A DNA stretch of 64,000 bases from Proteles cristata cristata (Eukaryota; Chordata; Mammalia; Carnivora; Hyaenidae): positions 744,001 through 808,000 of the forward strand of contig JAESUZ010000990.1 in assembly GCA_017311185.1 (NCBI GenBank), given 5' to 3'. This document shows positions 47,160 to 59,053 of this stretch, in pieces (the stretch's first letter is position 1; every line of letters begins with the position of its first letter). Under the pieces are notes generated by a model, which was not told the origin of the DNA, did not search any database, and saw only the letters and a program-made list of their open reading frames with translations. Made by a program: the position numbers and the translations under genes.

Positions 47160-48640
47160 AACTAACCACTGAGGTCATGGAATAAAAAAAATATGGCTTT
47201 CCAGGTGAGAATTTTTTTACCTGGGACTGTAAACTAAAACAACTGGGTGAAATAATGTGGGATGTTGCAAAGTTGGAAAACTCAGGGAGGTGGGAATTTA
47301 GGAAGGGATAACTTGAGATTCAAAGAGAAGCGTAGCCCCATAGGTCTCTTATAAACACTTAATAACTCTAAGAATTTAATTGCTAAATACTGCTGTTTAT
47401 GACAAATAAGATCATTTTGACAAGGCAACCTGAGTGCCATGTAGGGACAGGTGCAAATTATCACACTTATTTCCAATTTTCTTTAGGCAGGCAGGGATTG
47501 AAATGGCAAATTCCGGGAAAATTAAGTCTGAAGCAATAGACCACCACCAACAACAACTACAAATGCTTAAAAAGGAAATTCAACCTGTCTGTTCTCGACT
47601 AAAAGTTACAACTGAATTCTTCAGAAATGAATAGAACAGAAAGCTATTCAGGTTTTCTATAGGTCTTATTGAAGGGACAGGTCAGTCCAGTCTATTAGAG
47701 TATCTGATTGCTTGACTCCTGAAGCAATCCCTAAACCTTCAAATTTGAACAAACAAGAAGTGGCCCATGGAACAGTAAGACCAGTGGCATGGAGATGGAG
47801 GTAGTTATTTATAAATGTCTCCCCAGGAAAGGAGAATCTGTGAGAATGAAGTATGGTAGTCAACGCAGATTGTTTAAAAACAGAAAACAAAACAAAGCAA
47901 AAAAACTCACATGATGAAAAGCCCCATATTTCAAAACCAATAAAATATACTTAAATGATAGCATAGAAATAGCTTGTTATTCCATGCTGACATGATACAT
48001 GTTATGAGTTAGTGGTCATTATGTGTTTCCAAATGAGAATTTTTATGATTCTTGCCTTACACTTCTTTTACATGAATATATTGACCAACCTAGACATAGT
48101 TGCATTTATTATCTAATGTTAAGTGGTCAGCCCTTGGGAAGCTGCAGCCAGATTTCACAAAGAGGCCTGCATATCATCCAGAGATCCAGAGCATAAAATG
48201 GAATGTAATAAGATATCAAGTTGTATCTTTCTTTTAGGAGAACTTTAGTGTACATATTTATGGGGTTTTTTGACATATTTTTTAGAAGCCATTAATTACA
48301 AAAAGGAATTTCTTAATTGTGTGTTTAAAGACTTGAACTGAGGTTGATATTTATTGGCTACCTATCTCTTGGTGATATTTCGTATTTTTTAGCCATGGAG
48401 TGTTGTTGAGATTGATCCTCCCCTCCATATTCAGAATTGTGAGTGATCAGCATAATCTAATTAAAGTGCCCCATCTTGTGGTTTCAAAATTAGATTTATG
48501 GAACTTTACTTTTTCCTTTCTGTGAGGTTTGTATATGGGAGCATGTGTTCTTGGAAAATACTAAAAACAAATTTCTCAGAAAGATGGATGCTTTCTAAGA
48601 AAGGATCTAAAACAAAGCTATGGAGCTAGGAAAGGTATAC
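47160..48640. other. Mostly unassigned DNA
   Basis: About 1.5 kb between a SINE and a long L1 insertion. Apart from the exon-like frame at 47434-47634, nothing is recognised. Confidence 0.4.
47434..47634 (+). other. Possible exon-like or domesticated fragment (uncertain)
   Basis: This is the only frame outside recognised repeats that looks protein-like. After a pyrimidine-rich CTTATTTCCAATTTTCTTTAG that resembles a splice acceptor, it reads through residues rich in Q, K and E (a DHHQQQLQMLKKEIQ segment near residues 37-50, which could form a short coiled coil) and ends NE-stop. There is no Kozak-supported start, and no matching donor or neighbouring exon was found. I do not recognise the protein. 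It may be a pseudogene scrap, an old transposon segment or chance. Confidence 0.15.
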
Positions 48641-48654
48641 ACAAACGGAGTCTT

Positions 48655-50107
48655 TTTTCTTTTTCTTTTTCCTTTTTTTTTACAAATAGTTTATTGTCAA
48701 ATTAGTTTCCACATAACACCCAGTGCTCATCCCCACAAGTGTCCTCCTCCATGCCCATCCCTCCTCCCCCCCACATCCATCAGTCCTCAGTTTTTGTCAG
48801 CATTCAAGAGTCTCTCATGGTTGGTCTCTCTCCCTTTCCCCCACCATTTCCGCCCTTCTTCTCCCCCTTGGTCCTCTGTTAAGTTCCTCCTAATCCTCCT
48901 ATACGTGCACACATATGATATTTGTCCTTCTCTGCCTGAATTATTTCGTTCAGCATAACACCCTCAAGGTCCATCCATGTTGCTACACATGGCCAGATTG
49001 CATTGTTTCTCATTGCCATGTAGGATTCCATGGTATAGATAAACCACATCTTCTTGATCCATTCATCACATGATGGACACTTAGGCTCTTTCCATGTTTT
49101 AGCTATTGTGGAGAGTGCTGCTATGAACATTGGGGTACATGCGCCCCTATGCCTCAGCATTTCTGTATCCCTTGGGTAAATTCCTAGCAGTGCTATTGCT
49201 GGGTCATAGGGGAGTTCTGTTGTTAGTTTCCTGAGGAACCTCCACACTGTTTTCCAGAGGGGCTGTACCAGTTTACATTCCCACCAACAGTGTAGGAGCG
49301 TGCCCGTTTCTCCACATCCTCGCCAGCATCTAGGGTTCTCTGATTTGCTCATTTTAGCCACTCTGACTGGCGTGAGGTGGTATCTCACGCCAGGTGTAGT
49401 TTTGATTTGTATTTCCCTGATGAGGAGGGATGCTGATCATCGTTTCATGTGTCTGTTGGCCATCTGGATGTCCTCTTTGGAGAAGTGTCTGTTCATATCT
49501 TCTGCCCATTTCTTCACTGGGTTGTTTGTTTTTCAGGCGTGTAGTTTGGTGAGTTCCTTGTAGATTCTAGATATCAACCCTTTATCTGATATGTCATTTG
49601 CAACTATCTTTTCCCATTCCGTTAGTTGCCTATTAATTTTCTGGGTTGTTTCCTTTGCTGTGCAGAAGCTATTAATCTTGATGAGGTCCCAACAGTATAT
49701 TTTTGCTCTTGATTCCCTTGCTTTTGGGGATGTGTCAAGTAAGAAGTTGCCGCGGTGGAGGTCAAGGAGGTTGTTTCCTGCTTTCTCCTCTAGGGTGTTG
49801 ATAGTTTCCTGTCTCACATTCAGGTCCTTTATCCATTTTGAGTTTATTTTCGTGCATGGTGTGAGAACATTCTTCTGCATGTTGCTGTCCAATTCTCCCA
49901 ACACCATCTGTTAAAGAGGCTGTCTTTTTTCCATTGGATATTCTTTCCTGCTTTGTCAAAGATTAGTTGGCTGTATACTTTTGGGTCCACTCCTGAGTTC
50001 TCAATTCTGTTCCATTGGTCTATGTGTCTGTTTTTGTGCCAATACCATAATGTCTTGATGATGACAGCTTTGTAGTAGAGGCTAAAGTCTGGGATGGTGA
50101 TCCCTCC
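48655..50107 (-). mobile_element. 5'-truncated L1 with ORF2 C-terminal half
   Basis: On the minus strand this covers ORF2 from the late RT region ([14 protein letters not shown]) through the linker to the C-terminal cysteine-containing domain (a [15 protein letters not shown] block within the 49388-48879 frame), then a 3' UTR and tail. The coding sequence lies in three different frames (50143-49844, 49907-49533, 49388-48879), so it carries frameshifts and is inactive. Duplication ACAAACGGAGTCTT (48641-48654) against CCAAATGGAGTCTT (50106-50119) shares a 12-bp core with one mismatch. It is moderately young. Confidence 0.9.
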
Positions 50108-50194
50108 AAATGGAGTCTTGATTACATTATTTGCTCTAACCAAATGATTATTGAGTTTTCATTTGTATTAAGTTCCCATTGTATTTATTTATGT

Positions 50195-50400
50195 CTTTCT
50201 TTTAAATACTTATTTTTGAGAGAGAAAGAGCAAGCAGGGGAAGGACAGAGAGAGAGGGAGACAGAGGATCTGAAGTGGGCTCTGTGCTGACAGCAGAGAG
50301 CCTGATGTGGGGCTCAAACTCACAAACCAGATGATGAGATCAGGACCTGAGCCAAAGCTCAAGGACTGGATACTTAACCAACTGAACCACTCAGGTGCCA
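50195..50400 (-). mobile_element. CanSINE, older copy
   Basis: The tail end is TTTTAAATACTTATTTTTGAGAG and the head ends GAACCACTCAGGTGCC. No clean duplication was found. Confidence 0.88.
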
Positions 50401-50469
50401 ACTCCGATTATTTATTTTTAAATATTTTTAAATTTTTAAAAATTTTAATTCCAAGTTCCTATCATTTTT

Positions 50470-50470
<1 letters not shown>

Positions 50471-50514
<44 letters not shown>
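50471..50514. repeat. (TTTA)n microsatellite born from a SINE tail
   Basis: About ten tandem TTTA units lie between the target duplication and the SINE body, so the array is part of the insertion. Confidence 0.95.
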
Positions 50515-50515
<1 letters not shown>

Positions 50516-50724
50516 AAGTTTTATTTATTTCTAGGAGAGAGAGAGAGACAGACAGCGTGAGCAGGGGAGGGTCAGAGAGAGAGGGAGTCACAGACTGAAA
50601 CAGGCTCCAGGCTCTGAGCTGGCAGTCAGCACAGAGCCCGACGCGGGGCTTGAACCCACGAACCACGAGATCATGACCTAAGCAAAAGTCAGGCGCTTAA
50701 CCCACTAAGCCACCCAGGCGCCCC
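50471..50724 (-). mobile_element. Young CanSINE with expanded (TTTA)n tail
   Basis: Duplication AGTTCCTATCATTTTTA at 50454-50470 and 50725-50741 is exact (17 bp). The element is near consensus for the young subfamily. Its tail has grown into about ten TTTA units (50471-50513). Confidence 0.96.
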
Positions 50725-50741
50725 AGTTCCTATCATTTTTA

Positions 50742-50986
50742 AAGGTGATTTGAAACTAGATACATTCTAAATGGAACAACCGATGAGAAAAAGAAAATGA
50801 TTAAGATTTAGACATGGATAACACATCATAGGATAATAATATGATAATACATATTGCTAAAAATCTTTACATAACCAAAAATATTTACATTTTAATTAAT
50901 ATTATTGACTGTCTCAAAATTTGCCAAGAGGAAAGCATTCAAATCTAAATATCATGCACATAATTAACATTTCTTTACCTCATTGC
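50742..50986. other. Unassigned AT-rich DNA
   Basis: A short interval between insertions; nothing is recognised. Confidence 0.4.
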
Positions 50987-51001
50987 AGACATCCCAATTT
51001 T

Positions 51002-51963
51002 TTATTTTTATTTTTTTTCATTTAACATAATTTGTTGTCAAATTGGCTTCCATGCAACACCCAGTGCTCATCCCAGCAAGTGCCCTCCTCAATGCCCATC
51101 ACCCACTTTCCCCTCTCTCCCACACCCCCCTCCCCCCATCAACCCTGAGTTTCTTCTCTGTACTTAAGCATCTCTTATGGTTTGGTTCCCTCCCTCTCTG
51201 TTTGTAACATTTTTCTTCCTTCCCTTCCCCTGTGGTCTTCTGTTAAGTTTCTCAAGTTTCACATATGAATGAAAACATATAATATCTGTCTTTCTCTGAC
51301 TGACTTATTTCACTTGGCATAATAGCCTCCAGTTGCATTCACATTGCTGCAGATGACAGGATTTCATTCTTTCTCATTGCCAAGTGGTATTCCATTTTGT
51401 ATATATAAACCACATCTTCTTTATCCATTCGTCAACTGATGGACATTTAGGCCCATTCCATTATTTGGTTATTGTTGAAAGTGCTGCTATAAATATTGGG
51501 GGTAAATGTGCCCCTATACATCAACAGTCTTGTATCCCTTGGGTAAATTCCTAGTAGTGCAATTGCTGGGTCACAAGGTAGTTCTATTTTTAATTTTTTT
51601 GAGGAACCTCCACACTGTTTTCTTGAGTGGGTGCACCAGTTTGCATTCTCATCAACAGTGCAAGAGGGGTCCCATTTCTCCACATCTCTAGTCTCCTGAT
51701 TTGTTCATTTTAGTAACTCTAACCGGCATGAGGTGGTATCTCAGTGTGACTTTGATTTGTATTTCCCTGATGATTAGTGACATTGAGCATCATTTCATGT
51801 ATCTTTTGGCCATCCGGATGTCTTCTTTGGAAAAAAAAATTACTATTCATATTGGATAAAGGGCTAGTATCCAAAATCTATAAAAACTCACCAAACTCCA
51901 CATCCAATAAATAAACAATCCAGTGATGGATCCAGTGAAAAAGACAGGAACAGACACTTTTCC
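51002..51963 (-). mobile_element. L1 insertion with 5' inversion (twin priming)
   Basis: 51002-51833 is the 3' end of a carnivore L1 on the minus strand (tail, UTR and ORF2 C terminus with [18 protein letters not shown] at 51600-51550). From about 51842 to 51963 the sequence is L1 ORF2 on the plus strand ('tggataaagggctagtatccaaaatctata' to 'cagacacttttcca'). The plus part ends at the TTTTCCA that the minus part's 5' end continues (TTCCAAAGAAGACATCC), so the two are adjacent L1 segments with one inverted. Duplication AGACATCCCAATTTT (50987-51001) against AGACAACACAATTTT (51964-51978) encloses both. Confidence 0.85.
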
Positions 51964-52009
51964 AGACAACACAATTTTAAACAATGTTTTGAATCACCTT
52001 TGTAGAAAT

Positions 52010-52350
52010 GCAATAATCTGAATCAAAAGACATGGCCAGGGAGAGGGGGGAGAAGGGTAGACAAAATGCATGAGGGAATGTGGGAGGTACAGGCTTTCAG
52101 TTATGAGATGAATAAGTCACTGGGATGAAAGCTATTGTATAGGGAATATAGTCAGTAATATTATAATAGTCATATTATAATAGTAATATTTTAATAGCTT
52201 TGGACAATGACAGGTGGTAATTGCACTTGCTTGTGGTGACCACAACAGGAAATGTACAGTTGGTGGCTCACTATGTTGTACACCTGAAATTAATGTAACA
52301 TTGTGTGTCAACTATATTTCAATTAAAATAAAAAAGGAAAATTAAAAAAG
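52010..52350 (+). mobile_element. Old L1 3' UTR fragment
   Basis: 'gggtagacaaaatgcatgaggg', 'ggtacaggctttcagttatgagatgaataag', 'aactatgttgtacacctgaaattaatgtaac' and a terminal 'caactatatttcaattaaaataaaa' follow the 3' end of older mammalian L1 (L1MA-like). Confidence 0.65.
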
Positions 52351-52890
52351 AAGCAAATAAAAGGCCTCAAATATAGATAACTCATGTGGATATGTTAACT
52401 TTAGACACACAAATAAAAACAAACAATCCAGGGTCTCAAGGGTATTCATGACAGAAAGTACAGAAGAGAAACTGAGATCTGGTGTCTGCTTTCAACTGTC
52501 ATGTATCATGTTACATTACTTCTCACATCGGATTTCTGATAATCCTCACTAATCTTCAGGGCAGGTAAAGGTTTTCTTTGCAGATGCATTTGGCAAATAC
52601 TTGGGCCCTTGCTTGTGTCAGATATTTTTTGAAGCGGTATAGCTGGGTACACAGTAGGCATCAATCTTTCCCCTTTGCTTGCTATGTCAGACTTCACAAG
52701 TTTAGTTACCTTGGCCTAGAGTGCAACATTGGTAATGAGAGGAGCTGAGATTTAAAGCTAGATCTGCATGTCCAAAGCTAAATATCTTTTTACACCCCCC
52801 TAGAAAATCCCAAGAAAGCCATGAAGATTATTGAGAGGGTCATTCCAGTTTGTGTCCTCACCCAGACCACTAGAAGACTGATCTTAAAAC
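52351..52890. other. Unassigned DNA
   Basis: No gene or named repeat was recognised. Confidence 0.45.
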
Positions 52891-52901
52891 AACAAACACT
52901 A

Positions 52902-53119
52902 GGGGCGCCTCGGTGGCTCAGTCGGTTAAATGTCCAACTTCAACTCAGGTCATAATCTCATGGTTCTGGGTTCAAGTCCCATGTTAGGGGCTCTGTGTTG
53001 TCAACTCAGAGCCTGCTTTGGATTCTGTGTCTCCCTCTCTCTCTTGCCTCTCCCCGCTCATGTGCTCTCTCTCTCTCAAAAAATAAATCAACATTAAAAG
53101 ATTAAAAAAAAACCACAGT
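52902..53119 (+). mobile_element. CanSINE with 11-bp duplication
   Basis: AACAAACACTA at 52891-52901 and 53120-53130 is exact. It starts GGGGCGCCTCGGTGGCTCAG, and the tail is AAATAAATCAACATT. Confidence 0.93.
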
Positions 53120-53130
53120 AACAAACACTA

Positions 53131-53928
53131 AAGCATGTGGTTTAAGTAGAGACTTCAATGACAGAAATATACTCTGAGAACTGAATGCACAAAACTATCC
53201 AGAAATGACTTATACTTTTGGTTTTTTAACCTAATAATTGAAAAGGAGTTGAAGAAAGTATTCTAAATTTCATTTTTATTCACTATATAGCTTCATTCTT
53301 GAAAGTAGTTGCATATATATTTACTTGTGATCATTATAGTTATTCTTTCTTAGGGATAACACCAGTACTGAACATTGTAATTAAACTTTATAAGCAGTTT
53401 TATATGATGAGTTCATTAATATCCCTCAGTGGCAGGTGTGCTGTTATAAATATCCTATTAGAGGCATATGATGCCAATAGTTCACATGGCTGTTGAGATG
53501 TCAGAGAAAAATGAAAATTTCATGAAGTTTTAAAAGTTTGGAGCTTTTATTTTTGTTGTTAGATATTTGGTGAGGAGGGGAATATTATTATACTGCATAT
53601 GAATGTCACTGAGTCAGCAAAGTTCAGGCAATGAACGTAACTTCTTATATTTACATTTGCAATTCAATTACATCGTCAATCTAGAGCAAAAGCTATAAAT
53701 TATCATCTCCTGATGTTCTAAAGAACTTACAAAAGTAAGCAAAAGCCACTTGTTTTGGTTCTATCATCTTTCAAGTGTCATATAAATAACCCAGTATTTT
53801 AATTTCAAGGATTTATTTCTCTCTTAATTTTTAATGATTTATTTTTTTAATTTTATGAATTTAAAAGATTCTTTAGTAGAGAATCAGTTGAAAGAATTAG
53901 CATTTTAGAATTCAGACGGTGTATTTTT
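53131..53928. other. Unassigned AT-rich DNA
   Basis: No gene or repeat was recognised. Confidence 0.45.
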
Positions 53929-53943
53929 TGAACATTTTTATTA

Positions 53944-54150
53944 TTTTTTAATGTTTATTTATTTTGAGGTAGAGAGAGAGATAGCGAGCAAGTAGGGGAG
54001 CTGCAGAGAGAAGGAGAAAGAAACATTCCCGAGCAAGTTCCTTGCTGTCAGCGCAGAGTCTGATGTGGGGCTCTAACACACCAACCATGAGATCATGACC
54101 TGAGATGAAGTCAGACATTTAACTAACTGAGCTACCGAGGCGTCTCTTAA
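53944..54150 (-). mobile_element. CanSINE with perfect 15-bp duplication
   Basis: TGAACATTTTTATTA at 53929-53943 and 54151-54165. The body is (GA)-rich and the head ends GAGCTACCGAGGCGTCTC. Confidence 0.95.
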
Positions 54151-54165
54151 TGAACATTTTTATTA

Positions 54166-57100
54166 ATACAAATACACAGGAAATCTTGATATTTTATATC
54201 TATAGAATTATAGCTTATGTTAGTAACGGACAAATGAGAACACATTGTAAGTGAATTTAGTAAGCATATAAACTGATTTGCAAAGGTATAAAGCTACTTA
54301 TTGGGGCCATATTTATGCTCACTTAATTTCTGGATGACATAGATATTCTTGCCACTGAAACTCAATTTGAAACGAAGTCTCAGTGAGTTGACACTTTTAT
54401 GTGGTGTTTATTAAGTGTGGAGGTGGTCACTGAAGAAAAATGAATGTGCAAATACTCAGTTTTAGAGTGAGTAGCTGCGTAATTTTGGACAAGTCATTTG
54501 AGTTTTCTAAACCTCAGTCTCCTCATGTGGTAATGACATTGACCTTAAACAGCTGGTAAAAGATGAAGTAAGGAAGCACATATTTGCCTCAGTGTCTGGG
54601 ACAAGGAAGCACTTGGTGAGTATACCTTTGTATTTGCATTAGGAAGAACAGATTGATATTTTTAAATGATGAAATTTTACAGGGCCAAAAAAAAAAAGAA
54701 TAACAACAACTTTAAACATTTGATATTGAATTAACTCAGACAACAGAAGTATTCTGTATTCTAATTCAGTGAAATAAATTTTATCTTATTTCAATATTAA
54801 AAGAAATTCTTATTCATTCCCAGCTTGATAGCTTCACATAAACTATATGACAGTATTCTAGGGCTTATAAACTACTATAAAATGTTAGAACTTTTCATAA
54901 TTATGAATAAAAAGTTAAGTAGGTGTGAACCAGAACCTGCAGCTTTTTGACCCAGGCCAGCAGTCGGAGGATAACGAATGCCTTAACAAAAGAGATTTAC
55001 TTTGAATTATTATTTTTTTTCTCTGTTCTCAAAACCATTATTCCCAGCTGCTTAAGGCAGAACAGAGAATAGTGGCTCCTCTGCAGATTAGTGGCACAAT
55101 TTATATATCTGAAAGGTTAATATTGCCATTTTCTGGGAATCCACCTCATCGTAATCCTGAGTATTTTCATCTACATGTTCTATACTACTTCTAGATTGCT
55201 ATTGTTATCTCTGTCACTGATTTGGAAATCATAGGAGGAAGACTTTTCCTTTTTAAATAAGAAGTCATTGCTTTCTGTGCTCTTTTAGCTTTCATTAATC
55301 ATGAATAAAAGAAAAAGGCAAAAAATTAAGGCCACTGATTTTTGCATTGAAGAACTATCAGCATCAATGATTATATCAGTGTTATTATTAAAAGGGTATC
55401 AAATAATGTCTGTGAAATAATACAGAATGGTTTAGTCATTTTTCAATTTCCTGCTAGATGAGGGTGAGGTTTATAGGTAGAATAAAGGCTAAATGGTGGA
55501 GACCACACATGCTGATTTCCTGTTTCTGGAAAATTCCTTTTCTGACTCTCCTAACTCATCATGGCAGGAGAAAAAAAAATAATTTTCACAAGAAAGAATG
55601 GCAAAACCCTCATTAATACACTGGATGTTGATTAATTTCTAGTGTCAGCTGGTGCTATTTGCACTGCGTCTGAGTCACAGATTCTACTGGTTGATACTCT
55701 TTTCCACATTTATTAGCTTTTATAGTTCATATCCATTTGGCAAGTTGTGGCATGGGTTGGTCTCTCATTACACTTTGGCACCATGAATAAATACATTCAC
55801 ATTAATCTCTGATGTGATAAAATAGTCTATTTGCGTATCAGCTTCCAAAGAGACTAAATACTAATCTTAGAGAGATGTTGTTTTGAACTGGCAAATATAT
55901 GAAATTGGCTTTGGGAATAAGTAACTTTCATGTCAAGGTTGTCAAACCATTTTTTTTGTGTGCCAGTTCTTGACTAGAAAACTTCTTTTTACCAGATGGC
56001 TTTGTTTTTTTTAGTTGTTTGTGAACATAGTAGAGAAGTATTCCCACTGGAATTTTTTTTGTACCTCATCTTATGATGTACTTTATCCAAGTTTCTAAAT
56101 AAGTGGGGGTAATTACTGTGTTCCTATAAAAAGTTCTTAGTTTATTTTGCACTAAATTAAATTTTATCATCATGTTACTTAAGGCAGACCTAAGTTTAAT
56201 TTATTTGGTTTGGTTATGGTATATTTGTCTGTCGTGCCAGTCTTTGGAAATGTAAAGATGAAACACCATAGTCCCAAGGTACAAAGTATACTCACAGAGA
56301 ACCCAGTAATTATAATACGTATCATAATTTTATAACAGCATTTTTTATTGGAGTTAATACCTCTATAGAAGACTAAGGGAATACAGCTAGATATGGAATG
56401 ATGAAGAAATGTTTCCTGGGAAGGAGCTTAAATTTAGATTTGGAAGATGAAGATTTTTGATGTGGAAGGGATTAGAAAAGAACAAGAGTAAGTGGGAGAT
56501 ATATGAATGAATAAATAAAACATCAATGAATTAATAAAAAAGTCCTTTTCTTTTAATACTTGTAAATTACACATATTAATTATAAATATAGATGTAATCT
56601 ATTGAAATTCCCATTTTTATAGGGAAATACCATTATGTTTGTAAGCAATGACTTCTTTACAATTGAAACCTTGAAATTTAACAGTATTCTTTAGGTACAA
56701 TTATAACTATGATTTTTTTAGAAACTTACTACATAAATGTAATATATTATTAGTTATTAAGTATAGTAAAAATAACCATAATAATTCAATCATACATGAG
56801 CTTTGAGTAGAATTTTTCCAAAATATTTTTGCATTATATTCTTCTATATGTACATATGTTTCTCTCAAAAACTGAAAAGAAAGAATGACAAAACTATCAA
56901 TGAGGTCATAAACATTTTTTAATATTTAATATGAACAGGATATCATATGATCATTTACAAATATTACATAAATTAAGATTGTGCTATTATTGATATAGTT
57001 CATTGCAATCTCTTGGTTCAGGTTGTGTTTGATTCAGCTGTTTTAGTGTTCAAATTCTATTCTGTAATCCCAGGCTTATATGAGATATTTAACATATACT

Positions 57101-57338
57101 TTAGTAGCTTAGAAGAAAAAAAGCCCATGTTATCAGAACAATCAGATATCTTATTTGTTACAACTTGGGGGTCATTTTCTAACAAGTTTCTTGTAGTCCC
57201 CATGAAGAAATGGAATAGAAAGCAATGAAGAACTAGGAAAAGCATAGATTACTGAAATTAGAAATAGGTCAGGATATAAAACAGTGGAAGATAATAGCAA
57301 AATCTCCAAAAAGTAAGAAATGAAATTTGTAAGTTTAT
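54166..57338. other. 3.2 kb SINE-free, repeat-poor interval
   Basis: Only a MIR remnant (54465-54625) was recognised. No gene was seen; frames are about 70 codons or less and overlap in opposite directions. This is the longest interval without SINE, L1 or LTR evidence after the 37-41 kb region. Confidence 0.5.
54465..54625 (+). mobile_element. MIR remnant
   Basis: 'gtagctgcgtaattttggacaagtcatttgagttttctaaacctcagtctcctcatgtgg' is the MIR core in forward order, followed by 'agtgtctgggacaaggaagcacttggtgag', the usual 3' part. Confidence 0.78.
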
Positions 57339-57555
57339 TTTATTATTATACATGTTTTAAGTCAGATTTTTAAAGTTTATTAATTTCTTTTGAGAGAGAG
57401 AATGAGAGAGAGAGAGAGAATGTGAGCAGGGAAGGGGCAGAGAACAAGAACCCAGGCAGGTTCTATGCAGGGCTTGAACTCATGAACCATGGGGATTATG
57501 ACCTGAGCCAAACAAAGAGTTGGATATTTAATGGACTGAGCCACCCAGGTGCCCC
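57339..57555 (-). mobile_element. CanSINE with long T-rich tail
   Basis: A T-rich, partly degenerated tail precedes the GA-rich body at 57391-57420, and the head ends GAGCCACCCAGGTGCCCC. The likely duplication is TTTGTAAGTTTA (57327-57338) against TTTGTGAGTTTA downstream of 57555. Confidence 0.9.
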
Positions 57556-58890
57556 TGTTTGTGAGTTTAAATTCGAAATATGTACAGTAAACTTATCTTT
57601 TTAAGGGCAGTCATTTCACTGTTGGTTATTGCCCACAGTTGATTATGGTAAAATTTTACTGGTCTTTTATCAGAAAAAAGTAATAAAAAAGACTATATTT
57701 AGTAAAAATATATCATGTGTTTTGATTTGATTTCTTTTTTATTTATTTGGTGTAAAATGGGGATACTAGGTGGCAGTTATTTGCTGCATTACATTCCTGC
57801 TCATTACATCACCATGTTTTATCCTACATTTAAAAAAATACTTCATCCAAAAATGTCAAGCATAGAGAAATCATTATCATAGGAGACAGAACAACAAAGC
57901 ATAAAATAAACCATTTTAGATGTCTGATCATGTGAGCCAATTTTAGTGTAAGGTATCTATAATATAACTTTTTAAAAAATAGACAGCAATGTTTCCTATT
58001 GGGACTCAAAAGCCTTCTTCATCATTTCTGAGGTGCTTGCTCAAAAAGATCCCTGAGAAATCCCTCAGAATTACCAAATCAGCATACAGTCTTGCTGTAT
58101 GATTCCCATAACAATATAGTATGAATACTACTGAAGCAGAAAAATAATTTTAAAATAATTTTAAAATAATTTTAAATTAACATATATGAAGACGGCATGA
58201 TAAAAAAGACCTCAGTGTGAGGTCCAAATGACATGATTTGTCAGCATTTTCTAGCACTGCTAGAAGGTAAGAGTAGAAGTGGCTTCTATGCATATTTATA
58301 TCCTACTTTCTTCGGGGACAATCATAAACCATCGAGCTTCCCCAAATATATAATATATATTCCTCCAACTCTCTAAATGCTCATCTTGCTAAAAGCAACT
58401 AAATAGTAATTTACTTTATGTTTGCTTGATAGAAAAGGAGATCCTATATATTAAATTGTAAAACTATGTTACAATAAAAGTATGTTCTTATTCAAGACTA
58501 GATGTTGGCATACTTTTTCTGTAAAGGGTTATATAATAAATACTTTAGGAATTGTGGGTCATAAGAGATCTGTCACAATTGCTGAATTCCACTCTGGAAC
58601 TGTGACAGTAGTCATATACAGTATGCCAGTTAGGTTGTAAAGCTATACCATTACGACAAACCACTGTATTTACAAGCAATGAAATATGAATTTCAGAAAA
58701 TCAGCATGAACTAGTACACTTCTATTGGTTTTTTTGAATAATTTCAAAATGTAGGGACAGCTTTTATTTTGTGAGACATACAAAAACATGCAACGGGCAA
58801 GATTGGATCATGGTTAGTAGTTCTCTATTCCATGTTCTAGATTAAAGAATCAGCATCTGGTTTTCATATGGTTTCTTAAGGTTGAATTTA
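57556..58890. other. Unassigned AT-rich DNA
   Basis: A triple 11-bp repeat lies at 58141-58174; otherwise nothing is recognised. Confidence 0.45.
58141..58174 (+). repeat. Three tandem AAAATAATTTT units
   Basis: Three direct 11-bp copies. The unit is itself a near-palindrome (AAAATNATTTT-like), so the array is symmetrical. Confidence 0.9.
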
Positions 58891-58893
58891 AGA

Positions 58894-59018
58894 ATCTATG
58901 CCTGGATGGCTCAGTTGGCAAGGTTTTCCAATTTTGATTTCAGCACAGGTCATGATCATGGGTTCGAGCCCCAGGTCTGGCTCTGCACTGGTAGTGTGGA
59001 GCCAGCTTGAGATCCTTT

Positions 59019-59053
<35 letters not shown>

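Noticed and set aside
48620..48958. 112-codon plus-strand proline-rich frame
   Set aside because: It is the complement of the L1 3' UTR and its pyrimidine-rich tract, not a protein.
48879..49388. 169-codon minus-strand frame as a host gene
   Set aside because: It is the C-terminal part of L1 ORF2 (CWWECK and [12 protein letters not shown] blocks) inside a truncated L1 with a target duplication.
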